A DNA stretch of 64,000 nt, from assembly GCF_000012945.1 (NCBI RefSeq), contig NC_007509.1:1116001-1180000 (forward strand). Direction: 5' to 3'. This document shows, in pieces, positions 8,367 to 17,248 of this stretch. A program made the translations under genes and the position numbers. Each line of letters begins with the position of its first letter. Positions within the stretch are counted from its first letter, which is position 1. Source of the DNA: Burkholderia lata. GTDB taxonomy: Bacteria > Pseudomonadota > Gammaproteobacteria > Burkholderiales > Burkholderiaceae. The notes beneath the pieces are model-generated. The model searched no databases. It was given only the letters and a program-made list of their open reading frames with translations, and was not told where the DNA came from.

Positions 8367-9932
8367 TCAGGCAAGCGCTTCGTCACGCAGACGGAACTGC
8401 GCCACCGCCGCGCTCAGCCGCGAGCCTTGTTCATCGAGCGACAGCGCCGCGGCTGCGGCCTCCTCGACCAGCGCGGCATTGCGCTGCATCGTCTGCTCCA
8501 TCTGGATGACCGCGGCGTTCACCTGCTCGATGCCCGACGATTGCTCCTCGAACGCACTGCTGGTGTCGTTCATGATCGTATTGACGCGCTCGACCGCCGC
8601 GACGAGCTCGGCCATCGCCGAGCCGGCCAGGGCGACGAGGCCGCTGCCGTCTTCGACACGCTGCGCGGAATGGCCGATCAGTTCGCGGATCTCCTTCGCC
8701 GCCGACGCGCAACGCTGCGCAAGCCCGCGCACCTCGGTCGCGACGACCGCGAAGCCGCGCCCCTGCTCGCCTGCGCGCGCGGCTTCGACGGCGGCGTTCA
8801 ACGCAAGGATGTTGGTCTGGAACGCGATGCTCTCGATCACGCCGACGATCCCGGAGATCCGCGTGGAACTGTGCGAAATCGCCGACATCGTCTCGACGAC
8901 GCGCTGCATCGCCTCGCCGCCGCGCGACGCGATGCCGGCCGCGCCTTCGACGTAGGTGCGGGCATCGCGCGCGTTGTCCGCGTTCTGGCGCACGGCCGCC
9001 GTCAGCTGCTCGACGCTCGCCGCCGCCTGTTGCAGCGAGACGGCCTGCTGCTCGGTACGCGCGGACAGGTCGACGTTGCCGCTCGCGATCGTGCGGACGT
9101 CGCCGACGATCGTCTCCGTGCTCGCGCGCACCTGGTTCACGGTATCGACGAGGCCGTCCTGCATCCGCTTGAGCGCATGCAGCAGATAGGCCATCTCGTT
9201 CTCGCCGGGCACGACGATCGTTCCGGTCAGGTCGCCTTTCGAGATCTTCTCGAACTGGTCGACCGCGAGGTTGATCGGCTCGATGATCGCCTTCGCGAGC
9301 ACGCGCTGCGCAAAGAAGCCGACAACGAGTGCGAAGACCGCGACCGCCGCCATCCCCCACACGATCCGGTGGAAATGGACCCCGGCCGCCTCAAAGCGCG
9401 CCTTTTCGCGCGCGACCTGGAACGATTCGAGCACATCGATCGCCTCCTGGTAGGCGACGAACAGCGCGGGCGGCGCGGTACGCTGCGTGTCGAGGAAGCC
9501 GAAACCGTCATCGCCGTCGAGTTGCGAGAGCGCCTTCACGAACACGCCGTCAAGCAACGCCCGACGGCGATTCTGCAGCGTGTCGAACAGCGCCTGCTCG
9601 TCGGCGTTGCGCGCGTGCAGGCCCGCATAGGCGTCCAGTTCGTCGTTGCTTTGCTTGAGAAGCGTGCGGAGTTTCGCGATCTCTTCCTTGCCCGAGCGAC
9701 CGGCGCTGATGATCTGCGCGACGTCGCTCATGCGTTCGCGCAGCACGAGCATCCGCTCGGAGCTGGTCTTCAGGTGCAGCAGCGACGCGGTGTCGTCGCG
9801 GTACATCGCCTCGAGCGAAGCGTTGCCCATGTAGAGGGCCGCGATACATGCGCCGACCACCAGTACGAGCAGCACGGTGTAGCCGGCGATGGTCGCGACG
9901 AGACCACCACGGATAGTGAGTTGTTTTCGCAT
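8367..9932 (-). CDS. Methyl-accepting chemotaxis protein
   Basis: A 521-residue transmembrane chemoreceptor. One membrane segment lies at about residues 10-33. A periplasmic four-helix-type ligand domain follows, then a second membrane segment at about 192-212, a HAMP domain ([22 protein letters not shown]), and the long cytoplasmic signalling coiled coil. The conserved hairpin tip reads [19 protein letters not shown]. It is of the Tar/Tsr-like length class. It signals through CheA/CheW to the flagellar motor; the ligand is unknown. The gene is alone, as is usual for receptors outside the main chemotaxis cluster. Confidence 0.93.
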   Translation of the reverse strand: MRKQLTIRGGLVATIAGYTVLLVLVVGACIAALYMGNASLEAMYRDDTASLLHLKTSSERMLVLRERMSDVAQIISAGRSGKEEIAKLRTLLKQSNDELDAYAGLHARNADEQALFDTLQNRRRALLDGVFVKALSQLDGDDGFGFLDTQRTAPPALFVAYQEAIDVLESFQVAREKARFEAAGVHFHRIVWGMAAVAVFALVVGFFAQRVLAKAIIEPINLAVDQFEKISKGDLTGTIVVPGENEMAYLLHALKRMQDGLVDTVNQVRASTETIVGDVRTIASGNVDLSARTEQQAVSLQQAAASVEQLTAAVRQNADNARDARTYVEGAAGIASRGGEAMQRVVETMSAISHSSTRISGIVGVIESIAFQTNILALNAAVEAARAGEQGRGFAVVATEVRGLAQRCASAAKEIRELIGHSAQRVEDGSGLVALAGSAMAELVAAVERVNTIMNDTSSAFEEQSSGIEQVNAAVIQMEQTMQRNAALVEEAAAAALSLDEQGSRLSAAVAQFRLRDEALA

Positions 9933-11170
9933 GACGTTCCCTTGCGCCGGCCGGGCGCGGCCAACGACGGATGTGGATTCCGGATCACGAAAGACGCACG
10001 CCGCGTCACAACGCGGGGCGCATGGGCTGCGAACGGGTTAACGGCGGGGGGAACGGGGAGGTTTTATCTGCACGCGACGTGAATCTTGACGATTGCGACA
10101 GGTGTCGGTCGCCCCGCGCCTGTTTCGAGCGCTCACTCCGCGACCGGCTCCTGCGTGGTCGGGCTCAGGACGTGCAGCGATGCAAGCATCGACGGCGGAA
10201 ACTGCCTGAAGCGGGCCCTGACGTCAGGAGCGACGGCGTCCGATGCGACTGGCTTCCCCGATGCGTTTATCGGGTGGGCCACGATCAAACTGAAGGGGGT
10301 CGCCGGTGCTTCGCGCATCGGATGAGGGCCGATCGCGGCGCGCTGGTGAATCCCTCGAATTTCATTTTCGATCATTGCTCTGCATGCCGAAAATTTTCCG
10401 GAGCGCGTCTCGATCAGTCATCCGCGGCGATTTTTATTGCCTGAATCTCCTATGAATCGAATGGTCTGCATATATCAGACGATGCATTGACAGGCAGCAC
10501 CAGAGCGATCAACACGCTATACCTTTGACGAAGCTTGATAAATCAATACTGGATACACTCATGCGGCACTATTCAATAAATCCGGTAAATTCATCACTGG
10601 TTCTGTCATTCCGATTTATTGCAGACTGACTACACGTGACGCAACAAAGACTTTCTCACACACGTAAACAATCGAGCTTCTTTTCATTTCATTCAATAAT
10701 CGACGACGCGTGCAACTGATATTTGCGTGATTCACGGTTCAACGCATCCGTCGACGAATCGGATAGCCCCGTACATCGCCGGATGCCCCGCAATGGGGTG
10801 GCATCGAAAACGGCATACCTGGTTGCGGTTTCCGCTGTTTTTCGCCAATTCACCGCGAATCATCCCGTGTTCGCGCGTTCCCTGCTCAACGTTGCGGCCA
10901 GTAACAGCAGCCGACCGTCTCGCCACTGCCCGCCCTCACTACAACGCCGATTAATTCTGAATTTGCATCAATCCGGAGAGACGCACCGCGCGCGCCACTG
11001 CTTCAAAAGAAAAGTCTCGGCACAATGCCGTCGCATGCAGGCGGTCGATGCTCGCGAATCCATCGCTGGCCAGCCGCATCGCCGACCGGATCGATTCGTC
11101 GATATCTCGCGCGCAGCCCGTTACACACGTCCGACTCTCGAACAAGGACGTGCCCCACCCCGGTTCCAAC
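9933..11170. other. 1.2 kb gene-poor stretch upstream of the EmrB gene
   Basis: No reading frame here has convincing protein character. The best small frame (minus strand 10133-10375, 80 codons) has no recognisable domain. From about 10360 to 10720 the base composition shifts to clearly AT-rich. An inverted repeat GTCTG-N7-CAGAC lies at 10464-10480. The stretch may hold promoters, a small RNA, or the remains of a deleted gene such as an emrA partner or its regulator; none can be shown. Confidence 0.35.
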
Positions 11171-12724
11171 ATGGCTCAGACATCCACTCACCATCCGCCC
11201 CTGGCTGGCGGCCAACTCGTCGTCGCAACTTTCGTGGTGGCGCTCGCCACGTTCATGACCGTCCTCGATACGTCGATCGCCAACGTCGCGATTCCCAACC
11301 TGTCCGGCAATCTCGGCGTCTCGGTCGACGAGGGCACGTGGGTCATCACGATGTTCGCCGCCGCCAACGCGGTGTCGATTCCGTTGACCGGCTGGCTCAC
11401 GCAACGCATCGGCCAGATCCGGTTGTTCGTCGGCTCGATCCTGCTGTTCGTGTTCGCGTCGTGGCTGTGCGGCATCGCGCCGACGCTGCCCTTCCTGCTG
11501 GCCGCGCGCATCCTCCAGGGCGTGGTGGCCGGCCCGCTGATTCCACTGTCGCAATCGGTCCTGCTCAGCTCGTATCCGCGGGCAAAGTCCGGCACCGCAC
11601 TGGCGCTGTGGGCCATGACCGCGACCGTCGGCCCGATCGCGGGCCCGCTGCTGGGCGGCTGGATCACCGACAGCTACAGCTGGTCGTGGATCTTCTACGT
11701 CAACATCCCGGTCGGCCTCTTCGCGGCCAGCGTGATCTGGGCGATCTATCGCAACCGCGAAACGGAGACCCGCAAACTGCCGATCGACGTCGTCGGCCTG
11801 GTGCTGCTGATCGCGTGGGTCGCCACGCTGCAGATCATGCTCGACAAGGGGCGCGACCTCGACTGGTTCTCGTCGCCGGTCATCATCGGGCTGACCATCG
11901 CCGCGCTGATCAGCTTCGCGTTGTTCCTGATCTGGGAATTGACCGAAGCGAACCCGATCGTCGATTTGCGATTGTTCACCCAACGCAACTTCCTCGGCGG
12001 CACGATCGCGATCTCGGTATCGTATGCACTCTACTTCGGCAACCTGGTGCTGCTGCCGCAGTGGATGCAGGAAGACCTCGGCTATCGCGCTTTCGATGCC
12101 GGGCTCGTCACCGCGCCGGTCGGCATTTTCACCGTGCTGCTGTCGCCGTTCATGGGACGCGTGCTGAAAGCGGTCGACGCGCGCATCATCGCCACGCTGT
12201 CGTTCATCGGGTTTGCCGGCGTGTTCTACATGCGCGTGATGTACGTGACCGACATCGACACGTGGCATCTCGTGATTCCGACGCTGCTGCAAGGCATTCC
12301 GGCCGTGCTGTGGTTCGTTCCGCTGATCGCGATCATCCTGTCGGGACTGCCGCCGGAACGCATCCCCGCAGCGGCGGGCCTGTCGAATTTCGTCCGCATT
12401 TTTTGCGGGGCCGCGGGCACGTCCATTGCCGGCACGGTATGGAACAACCGAACGATCATGCACCACGCGCATCTGACCGAGCAGGCGAACGTCGGCAACC
12501 CGATCTTCAATCGGCAGATCGACGCGCTGCAGTCGTCGCTGCATCTCGACATGTCGTCCGCGCATGCGCTGTTCAATTCGCTCGTCGATGGCCAGGCCGC
12601 CATTCTCGGGCTCGACGATTTCTTCTATGCGTCGACGTTCATCTTTATCTGCATCATCCCGCTGATCTGGATCACCCGGCCGCTGAAGGGCGAATCGTCC
12701 GACGCCGCATCGGGCGCGCACTGA
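11171..12724 (+). CDS. DHA2-family (EmrB/QacA) multidrug exporter
   Basis: A 517-residue inner-membrane H+ antiporter with 14 predicted membrane segments. Family motifs are visible: motif D-like LDTSIANVAIPNLSGNLG near residues 35-52, SVDEGTWVITMFAAANAVSIPLTGWL next, and motif C-like GPIAGPLLGGWI near 160. The start MAQTSTHHPPLAGGQL matches EmrB N-termini; no strong ribosome site precedes it, and an in-frame codon at 11048 cannot be excluded. In Gram-negative bacteria EmrB normally works with the periplasmic adaptor EmrA and an outer-membrane channel, but no adaptor gene is adjacent. Substrates are probably hydrophobic toxicants. Confidence 0.9.
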   Translation: MAQTSTHHPPLAGGQLVVATFVVALATFMTVLDTSIANVAIPNLSGNLGVSVDEGTWVITMFAAANAVSIPLTGWLTQRIGQIRLFVGSILLFVFASWLCGIAPTLPFLLAARILQGVVAGPLIPLSQSVLLSSYPRAKSGTALALWAMTATVGPIAGPLLGGWITDSYSWSWIFYVNIPVGLFAASVIWAIYRNRETETRKLPIDVVGLVLLIAWVATLQIMLDKGRDLDWFSSPVIIGLTIAALISFALFLIWELTEANPIVDLRLFTQRNFLGGTIAISVSYALYFGNLVLLPQWMQEDLGYRAFDAGLVTAPVGIFTVLLSPFMGRVLKAVDARIIATLSFIGFAGVFYMRVMYVTDIDTWHLVIPTLLQGIPAVLWFVPLIAIILSGLPPERIPAAAGLSNFVRIFCGAAGTSIAGTVWNNRTIMHHAHLTEQANVGNPIFNRQIDALQSSLHLDMSSAHALFNSLVDGQAAILGLDDFFYASTFIFICIIPLIWITRPLKGESSDAASGAH

Positions 12725-12894
12725 CGCGTCCGGCGCAATCGGAACGCCGTCGGCGCCCCGGTATCGGGTGCGTCGACGGAGCGTTCGGGACGGTGGCGGT
12801 AATTGCGACGCCTCCTCATCTCGATGCGCAACGCATGACGAGGCTGTCGCTCGTCGTCAGTCTCATGTCGCTGCCTTCACGCATGCTTGACGCG

Positions 12895-12924
12895 ATCTTG
12901 CCGCACACCACGTGGAGCAACACG
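12895..12924 (-). pseudogene. Remnant of the P-loop kinase gene start
   Basis: Read on the minus strand this 30-base piece encodes VLLHVVCGKI, which matches VLLHMVCGKI of the kinase at 17249-17794. It matches bases 17721-17750 at 27 of 30 positions. The match ends inside the P-loop, where the intact gene continues SSGKST and this copy continues ASSMREG. The surrounding 12725-13068 stretch holds nothing else recognisable. It is best read as the scar of a paralogous or duplicated gene. Identity and short length make it suggestive, not certain. Confidence 0.5.
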
Positions 12925-13068
12925 TCGACGAGATCGACCCGCACTCGCTTCCGAGCATGCAGCATGTCATGCCATCTCAAGCAGTGCAGACGATCACTCG
13001 GGAGAATCTCTGCGAACCTTGGGCGCGAAACGACACATCCTGAATGCCCGACACACCGCCACCGGCAC

Positions 13069-13479
13069 CTAGCCGCCGCTGGCCAGCCTTGAACGGATCT
13101 CGTCGGGCGAGAGATCGCGCCGATGCGTGGCGATCTGCCATACATTTCCCCACGGATCCTTCACCATCGCCCGCCTGTCGCCGTACGGCAGGTCGGCCGG
13201 CGCTTCGAGCAGGGTCGCATGCGCTGCAAGCGCCCGCTGACAGGTCAGATCGGCATCCTCGACATAAACGTACAGAAACGCGACCATCGGATCGCGCAGG
13301 CCGTCTTCCCCGCTGATCATCACGACCGAATCGCCGATCCTGATTTCCGCAGGCAATCCAGGGCGGTACTCGCCCTGCGCGTGAAATACCGTTCGAATGA
13401 ATTCGATCAGGCCTGGCGGATCGGGCACGACGATTCGAGGCGTGACGGTATGCCATCCGTCGGGCTGGAATTTGACCAT
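13069..13479 (-). CDS. VOC-superfamily (glyoxalase-like) protein
   Basis: A 136-residue protein of the vicinal oxygen chelate superfamily. The paired beta-alpha-beta-beta-beta modules are recognisable from TVTPRIVVPDPPGLIEFIRT at the start to RRAMVKDPWGNVWQIATHR at the end, the usual C-terminal signature of the PhnB-like/glyoxalase group. The start at MVKFQPDGW has GAGG about 10 bases upstream. Members bind metal and act on small organic or antibiotic substrates, but metal ligands and substrate are not certain here. It lies 100 bases after the cupin gene on the same strand and may be co-transcribed. Confidence 0.8.
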   Translation of the reverse strand: MVKFQPDGWHTVTPRIVVPDPPGLIEFIRTVFHAQGEYRPGLPAEIRIGDSVVMISGEDGLRDPMVAFLYVYVEDADLTCQRALAAHATLLEAPADLPYGDRRAMVKDPWGNVWQIATHRRDLSPDEIRSRLASGG

Positions 13480-13579
13480 GTCGGGCAGCCTCAGAAGAGA
13501 TATCCGGGGTATTGTCCTCCCGGTACCCGAGGTCTGCAAAGGATCGACTTCGGCCGGCACGCGGGGTTTTACGCGGCCC

Positions 13580-13867
13580 TCAGAGAATCTCGACTTCGAC
13601 AAACACCACTTCGTGGTCCGTCGCGTTGACGACGTTGTGTTCGACGCCCTTCGGCCCCGCATAGCTGCGCCCGGCGTGCAGTTGCGACTCCCGGTTGCCT
13701 TGTGCGGTTTCGAGCAGAAGCTGCCCGTCGGTTTGGGGCACGACGACATAGTCATGCTGATGAACATGCCAGCCGGTCTCGGCACCCGGTGCAAATCGCC
13801 ATTCGGTGACGATCACGCGCTCGTTCGCTACCTGCTGGGTCGGGACGGCTTTCGGACGGTGTTGCAT
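13580..13867 (-). CDS. Small cupin-domain protein
   Basis: A 95-residue single-domain cupin. The first metal-binding motif is visible as GAETGWHVHQHDYVVVPQTDG (His residues in HVHQHD), and the second as GPKGVEHNVVNA. The start has GGGAGA upstream at good spacing. Such short cupins are often dioxygenase-like or ligand-binding proteins of unknown substrate. It precedes the VOC gene on the same strand. Confidence 0.8.
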   Translation of the reverse strand: MQHRPKAVPTQQVANERVIVTEWRFAPGAETGWHVHQHDYVVVPQTDGQLLLETAQGNRESQLHAGRSYAGPKGVEHNVVNATDHEVVFVEVEIL

Positions 13868-14046
13868 CGTATGTCTCCCACATTATCGGGTGGCTTGGCG
13901 GCACCCCAGCGGATGCCGCGATTCGGATGGCTCGCCATGCTCGCCGCCCATTCTAAAGACGAAGCGCATCGTTCGGCACCTTCAGATGGCTTGTGTTTTC
14001 CGGGGCATCTGTTTTCGCCGAACGCAGTGCACACTGGCCGGTGCCG

Positions 14047-14652
14047 CTACTTCTTCGCGATCCGGTACTGGCAGATGAGGCGCCCGTCTCGCAGGCAATG
14101 GTCCGTGACCGTGCGCCCCGTCGCCTCGGAAAAGTAGGCGGCGATGGCGCGGCACACGCAGGGCGTTTCGCGCACGGCGCTCGCGACCGGGCAGCTGTAA
14201 TTGCGGACCATGATCGCATTGCCGTCGGGGACCGCTTCGGTGTGCGCGCCCAGTGCGTCGACGACGGCCATCGCGCCGGCCAGGTTCGTGTCGAAGTCGT
14301 CCGACGCCGGCAGGCCGTTCTCGCGCGCCAGGCGCCGGCCCGTATCAACGAGCACCTTTTCGAGCTGGCGTTCGTCGAGATGCGCCTGAAGCGTGGCGAG
14401 CAGTGCCAGCAGAAACGCCGGATACGCGCTCGATGCCGCGTCCTCGCTGCCCGGCGCAGCCTCGTAAAGCACGGCCGGCTTGCCCGGTGTCCCGGTCTGC
14501 ACCGGCTTGTGCCGGCGCACGAGCCCCTCCGCTTCCAGCTGCTTCAACTGCATGTTGATCGCCGTGCGCGTCACATTGAGCGATTCGCAGAGCTGCACGA
14601 CGGTCAGCGGTTCTCGTTGCAGCGCGCGTAGGACGTCGTTCTTGGTAGTCAC
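14047..14652 (-). CDS. COG2345/SufR-like winged-helix regulator with cysteine cluster
   Basis: A 201-residue DNA-binding regulator. The N-terminal 65 residues form a winged helix (LTVVQLCESLNVTRTAINMQ, then QLEAEGLVRR). The C-terminal half carries cysteines at 154, 165, 167, 186 and 194 in the spacing C-x10-C-x-C-x18-C-x7-C. This is the region where SufR and COG2345 relatives hold an Fe-S cluster or metal. The start is GTG at 14652 without a clear ribosome site. The gene faces the catalase-like peroxidase, and a strong inverted repeat lies between them. A redox- or metal-sensing repressor is inferred; cluster binding is not proven. Confidence 0.8.
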   Translation of the reverse strand: MTTKNDVLRALQREPLTVVQLCESLNVTRTAINMQLKQLEAEGLVRRHKPVQTGTPGKPAVLYEAAPGSEDAASSAYPAFLLALLATLQAHLDERQLEKVLVDTGRRLARENGLPASDDFDTNLAGAMAVVDALGAHTEAVPDGNAIMVRNYSCPVASAVRETPCVCRAIAAYFSEATGRTVTDHCLRDGRLICQYRIAKK

Positions 14653-14727
14653 GGGAAAAGGGTTCGGATCGGCGGGTGAGCGGTCGATTATAGCCTCGCG
14701 CCGGAAGGGCTCGACCGGGCCATATTA

Positions 14728-14759
14728 ACAATAACGACACATCTATTTGTCATTATTGT
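14728..14759. promoter_or_regulatory. Inverted-repeat operator between regulator and peroxidase
   Basis: Arms ACAATAACGACA (14728-14739) and TGTCATTATTGT (14748-14759) pair at 11 of 12 positions around an 8-base spacer. The element lies 75 bases before the regulator start and 59 bases before the peroxidase start, in the only AT-rich piece of the gap. It is a very likely binding site of the adjacent regulator, controlling both directions. Confidence 0.75.
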
Positions 14760-14818
14760 CGATATGCACTAGACTCGTGTTGCCGTCCCCATCCCCAACC
14801 CACCGAAGAGTTCCGATC

Positions 14819-15823
14819 ATGAGACGATCCGCGTCCCATCTTTCCTGGGCGTTCCTGCTTGGCCTCGCGGCCGCGCAGGCAGCGTCCGCCCAAACGCCGG
14901 CGCCCTCCGCCGGCCAGAAGTCGTCCCCGACGCAATTGGTCGATGCGCTGAATGGCGTGTTTGGCCGGCATCCCGGCGCGCGCGCCGTGCATGCCAAGGG
15001 CATCGTGCTCGAAGGGTCGTTTACGCCGAGTGCCGCGGCGCCCGCCATCAGCAAGGCGCCGCACTTCCAGGCCACCGTCCCGGTGATCGTCCGGTTCTCC
15101 GACTTTGCCGGCATTCCCGATATCGCGGACAACCATCCGCTCGCGTCGCCGCGCGGCTTCGCGATCAAGTTCAAGCTGCCGAACGGCAGCGATACCGATA
15201 TCGTTGCGCATTCGTTCAACGGGTTTCCGTCGCCGACGGCCGACGACTTTCGCGATCTGCTGATCGCGATCGGCACGAGTGGCCCGAATGTGGTCAAGCC
15301 GACGCCGCTGGATACCTATCTGGCAAGCCACCCGGTCGCGAAGGCGTTTCTCACCGCGCCGAAGCCGTTCCCGGCCAGCTATGCGACGCTGCCGTACTTC
15401 GGCGTCAACACGTTCCGCTTCATCGACGCGAAAGGCGCCGTGACCTACGGGCGCTATCAGATGCTGCCGGTCGACGGCGAGCACTATGTATCGGATGCGG
15501 AGGCCGCCAAGGTGGCGCCCGACCATCTGCAAGCGGAAATCCGCCAACGCGTCGCGCAGGCGCCGATTCGGTTCCGCCTCGTCCTGCAGATCGCCCAGCC
15601 CGGCGACAAGCTCGACGATCCCTCCATCGTATGGTCGAACACCCATCGCACCGTGGAGCTCGGCACGATCTCGATCACGAAAACGGTGGCCGACAATGCG
15701 GCGGCGCAGCGCCGTCTGCTGTTCCTGCCCAACGCACTGCCGGCCGGTATCGAGGCGGAAGACCCGATGATCAATGCGCGTTCGGCCGCCTATCCGGTAT
15801 CGTTCGCGCGCCGCCAGCAGTAA
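14819..15823 (+). CDS. srpA: Exported catalase-like heme peroxidase, SrpA type
   Basis: A 334-residue member of the short catalase-related peroxidase family. A signal peptide (MRRSASHLSWAFLLGLAAAQAASA) precedes the mature protein. The catalase core is recognisable: the distal histidine region ARAVHAKGIVLEG, VPVIVRFSDFAG, SPRGFAIKFKLPNG, and the later NTFRFIDAKG..YGRYQMLP. It is much shorter than a true catalase, as is normal for this group, which removes peroxides with an organic reductant in the periplasm. The start at MRRSAS was chosen because the upstream frame would overlap the operator. The partner tautomerase follows; expression is probably controlled by the divergent regulator. Confidence 0.85.
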   Translation: MRRSASHLSWAFLLGLAAAQAASAQTPAPSAGQKSSPTQLVDALNGVFGRHPGARAVHAKGIVLEGSFTPSAAAPAISKAPHFQATVPVIVRFSDFAGIPDIADNHPLASPRGFAIKFKLPNGSDTDIVAHSFNGFPSPTADDFRDLLIAIGTSGPNVVKPTPLDTYLASHPVAKAFLTAPKPFPASYATLPYFGVNTFRFIDAKGAVTYGRYQMLPVDGEHYVSDAEAAKVAPDHLQAEIRQRVAQAPIRFRLVLQIAQPGDKLDDPSIVWSNTHRTVELGTISITKTVADNAAAQRRLLFLPNALPAGIEAEDPMINARSAAYPVSFARRQQ

Positions 15824-15947
15824 GTGCGACGATCGTTCTGGCCAACCCCTTCGCTATCAACTAAGTAGTCCATATGAAGCACGGCATGCCGCCTCCGAGA
15901 GAAACGACATGCCGTGCCGACACTATCCCGCCCCAGGAGAAAATCCC

Positions 15948-16340
15948 GTGCCAATGCTCAAATTCGACCTCATCGAGGGCCGCACCGACGAACAGGTGCG
16001 CACCCTGCTGGACGCTGCCCATCAGGCGATGGTGCAGGCGTTCGATGTCCCCGCGACCGATCGCTATCAGTCCGTTACGCAACATCGCCCCGGCGAACTC
16101 GTGGTGGAAGACACCGGCCTCGGCTATCCGCGATCGCGGGACGTGGTGCTGTTGACGGCCGTGAGCCGCCAGCGCACCGAACCGCAGAAGCTCGCGTTCT
16201 ACCGGCTGCTGGTCGAGAACCTCCAAACGCAATGCGGCATCTCGCCGGACGACGTCATCGTGTCCATCGTCGAAAACGGTGACGCGGACTGGTCGTTCGG
16301 TCGAGGGCGTGCGCAGTTCATCACCGGCGAACTCATCTGA
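15948..16340 (+). CDS. Tautomerase-superfamily protein starting at GTG with Pro-1
   Basis: A 130-residue tautomerase-like protein. The chosen GTG start at 15948 is followed directly by a proline codon (then MLKFDLIEGRT), which would give the catalytic N-terminal Pro-1 after methionine removal. AGGAGA lies 9 bases upstream. Longer in-frame starts would bury this proline and disable the family's chemistry. The rest fits the longer 4-oxalocrotonate tautomerase-like branch (VTQHRPGELVVEDTGLGY; DVIVSIVENGDADWSFG). It follows the SrpA-type peroxidase by 124 bases and may share its control. Confidence 0.85.
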   Translation: MPMLKFDLIEGRTDEQVRTLLDAAHQAMVQAFDVPATDRYQSVTQHRPGELVVEDTGLGYPRSRDVVLLTAVSRQRTEPQKLAFYRLLVENLQTQCGISPDDVIVSIVENGDADWSFGRGRAQFITGELI

Positions 16341-16495
16341 TCGCCGGCTGCGCAACGCTGATTTCGATCGCCAACCGTTCCGCCCCGGGTCGAATGTGGC
16401 CGGGGCGGAACGATGGTCGATACGGGCGGCGCATGCACATCGCGGGCCGCAGCCCGGTCGTCATGACACGACTTGCCGCGACGAGGCGGCCACGA

Positions 16496-17233
16496 TCAAC
16501 CGCCGGACGATCCACGCACGACGTGCGCCGGGCGCCCGTCCTCCGCATCAAGCGACCGCGCAACGCGAAACCCGAGATCGTCGATCGCAAAGGTCGGATG
16601 ACTGCGACGGCGATTCGTCGCAAGGCAACTGCGCTCGACGTCGGCCCAGCCCCCGCCGCGAAACACGCGATACGAACCGTAGACTTCCGGGTCGTATTGA
16701 TCCGCGCACCACTCCCACACATTGCCCAGCATGTCGTGCAGCCCCCAGCCGTTGGGCTGCTTCTGACCGACCTCGTGCGTGCGGCCGCCGGAATTTTCCC
16801 GGTACCACGCGATGGCGTCGAGCTCGCCATATCTCGGGCCCTGCGTTCCCGCACGGCATGCGTACTCCCACTCCGCTTCGGTGGGCAGCCGATAGCCGTT
16901 GCTGCCCGGAACCGGCGAGGCATTCGTTCCGTCCTCGTGGATGTCGTAACCGCAACGCAGACCGTCGGCCGTCGACAGCCGGTTGCAGAACCGGACGGCG
17001 TCGAGCCACGAGACGTTCTCCACCGGGCGTTGCGTGCCGGCATGTGACGATGGCGCCAGCCCCGTGATTGCCGCGTATTGCGCCTGGGTCACCGGGTAGC
17101 GGCCGATCGCAAAGCGTTGCAGATCGACGCACCACGTGCGGCCGATCCGGTCGTCCCTCAATGCAATCGTGCCGGCGGGAACCTGCACCATCGGCAGCTC
17201 GAGCGTTTCAGACGGATATTCGATGTTCACCAC
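16496..17233 (-). CDS. SUMF1/formylglycine-generating-enzyme-domain protein
   Basis: A 245-residue SUMF1-fold protein. Family hallmarks are present in order: IGRYPVTQAQYAAITG, PVENVSWLDAVRFCNRLS, YRLPTEAEWEYACRAG, GLHDMLGNVWEWCADQYD, and RGGGWADVERSC near the end. Aligning this last part with true formylglycine-generating enzymes, the first copper-binding cysteine is replaced by Asp and only the second position is Cys, so canonical sulfatase-activating activity is doubtful. No sulfatase gene is nearby. The start is GTG with AGAGGTG upstream. It lies 15 bases after the kinase gene and is probably its operon partner. Confidence 0.85.
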   Translation of the reverse strand: MVNIEYPSETLELPMVQVPAGTIALRDDRIGRTWCVDLQRFAIGRYPVTQAQYAAITGLAPSSHAGTQRPVENVSWLDAVRFCNRLSTADGLRCGYDIHEDGTNASPVPGSNGYRLPTEAEWEYACRAGTQGPRYGELDAIAWYRENSGGRTHEVGQKQPNGWGLHDMLGNVWEWCADQYDPEVYGSYRVFRGGGWADVERSCLATNRRRSHPTFAIDDLGFRVARSLDAEDGRPAHVVRGSSGG

Positions 17234-17248
17234 GCTGGCGCACCTCTT

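Noticed and set aside
8187..10082. 631-codon plus-strand open frame opposite the chemoreceptor gene
   Set aside because: Mirror of a gene with full HAMP and signalling domains; no domain of its own.
10133..10375. 80-codon minus-strand frame in the gene-poor gap
   Set aside because: Has a somewhat protein-like composition but no ribosome site, no domain and an overlapping frame on the other strand; kept only as a remark.
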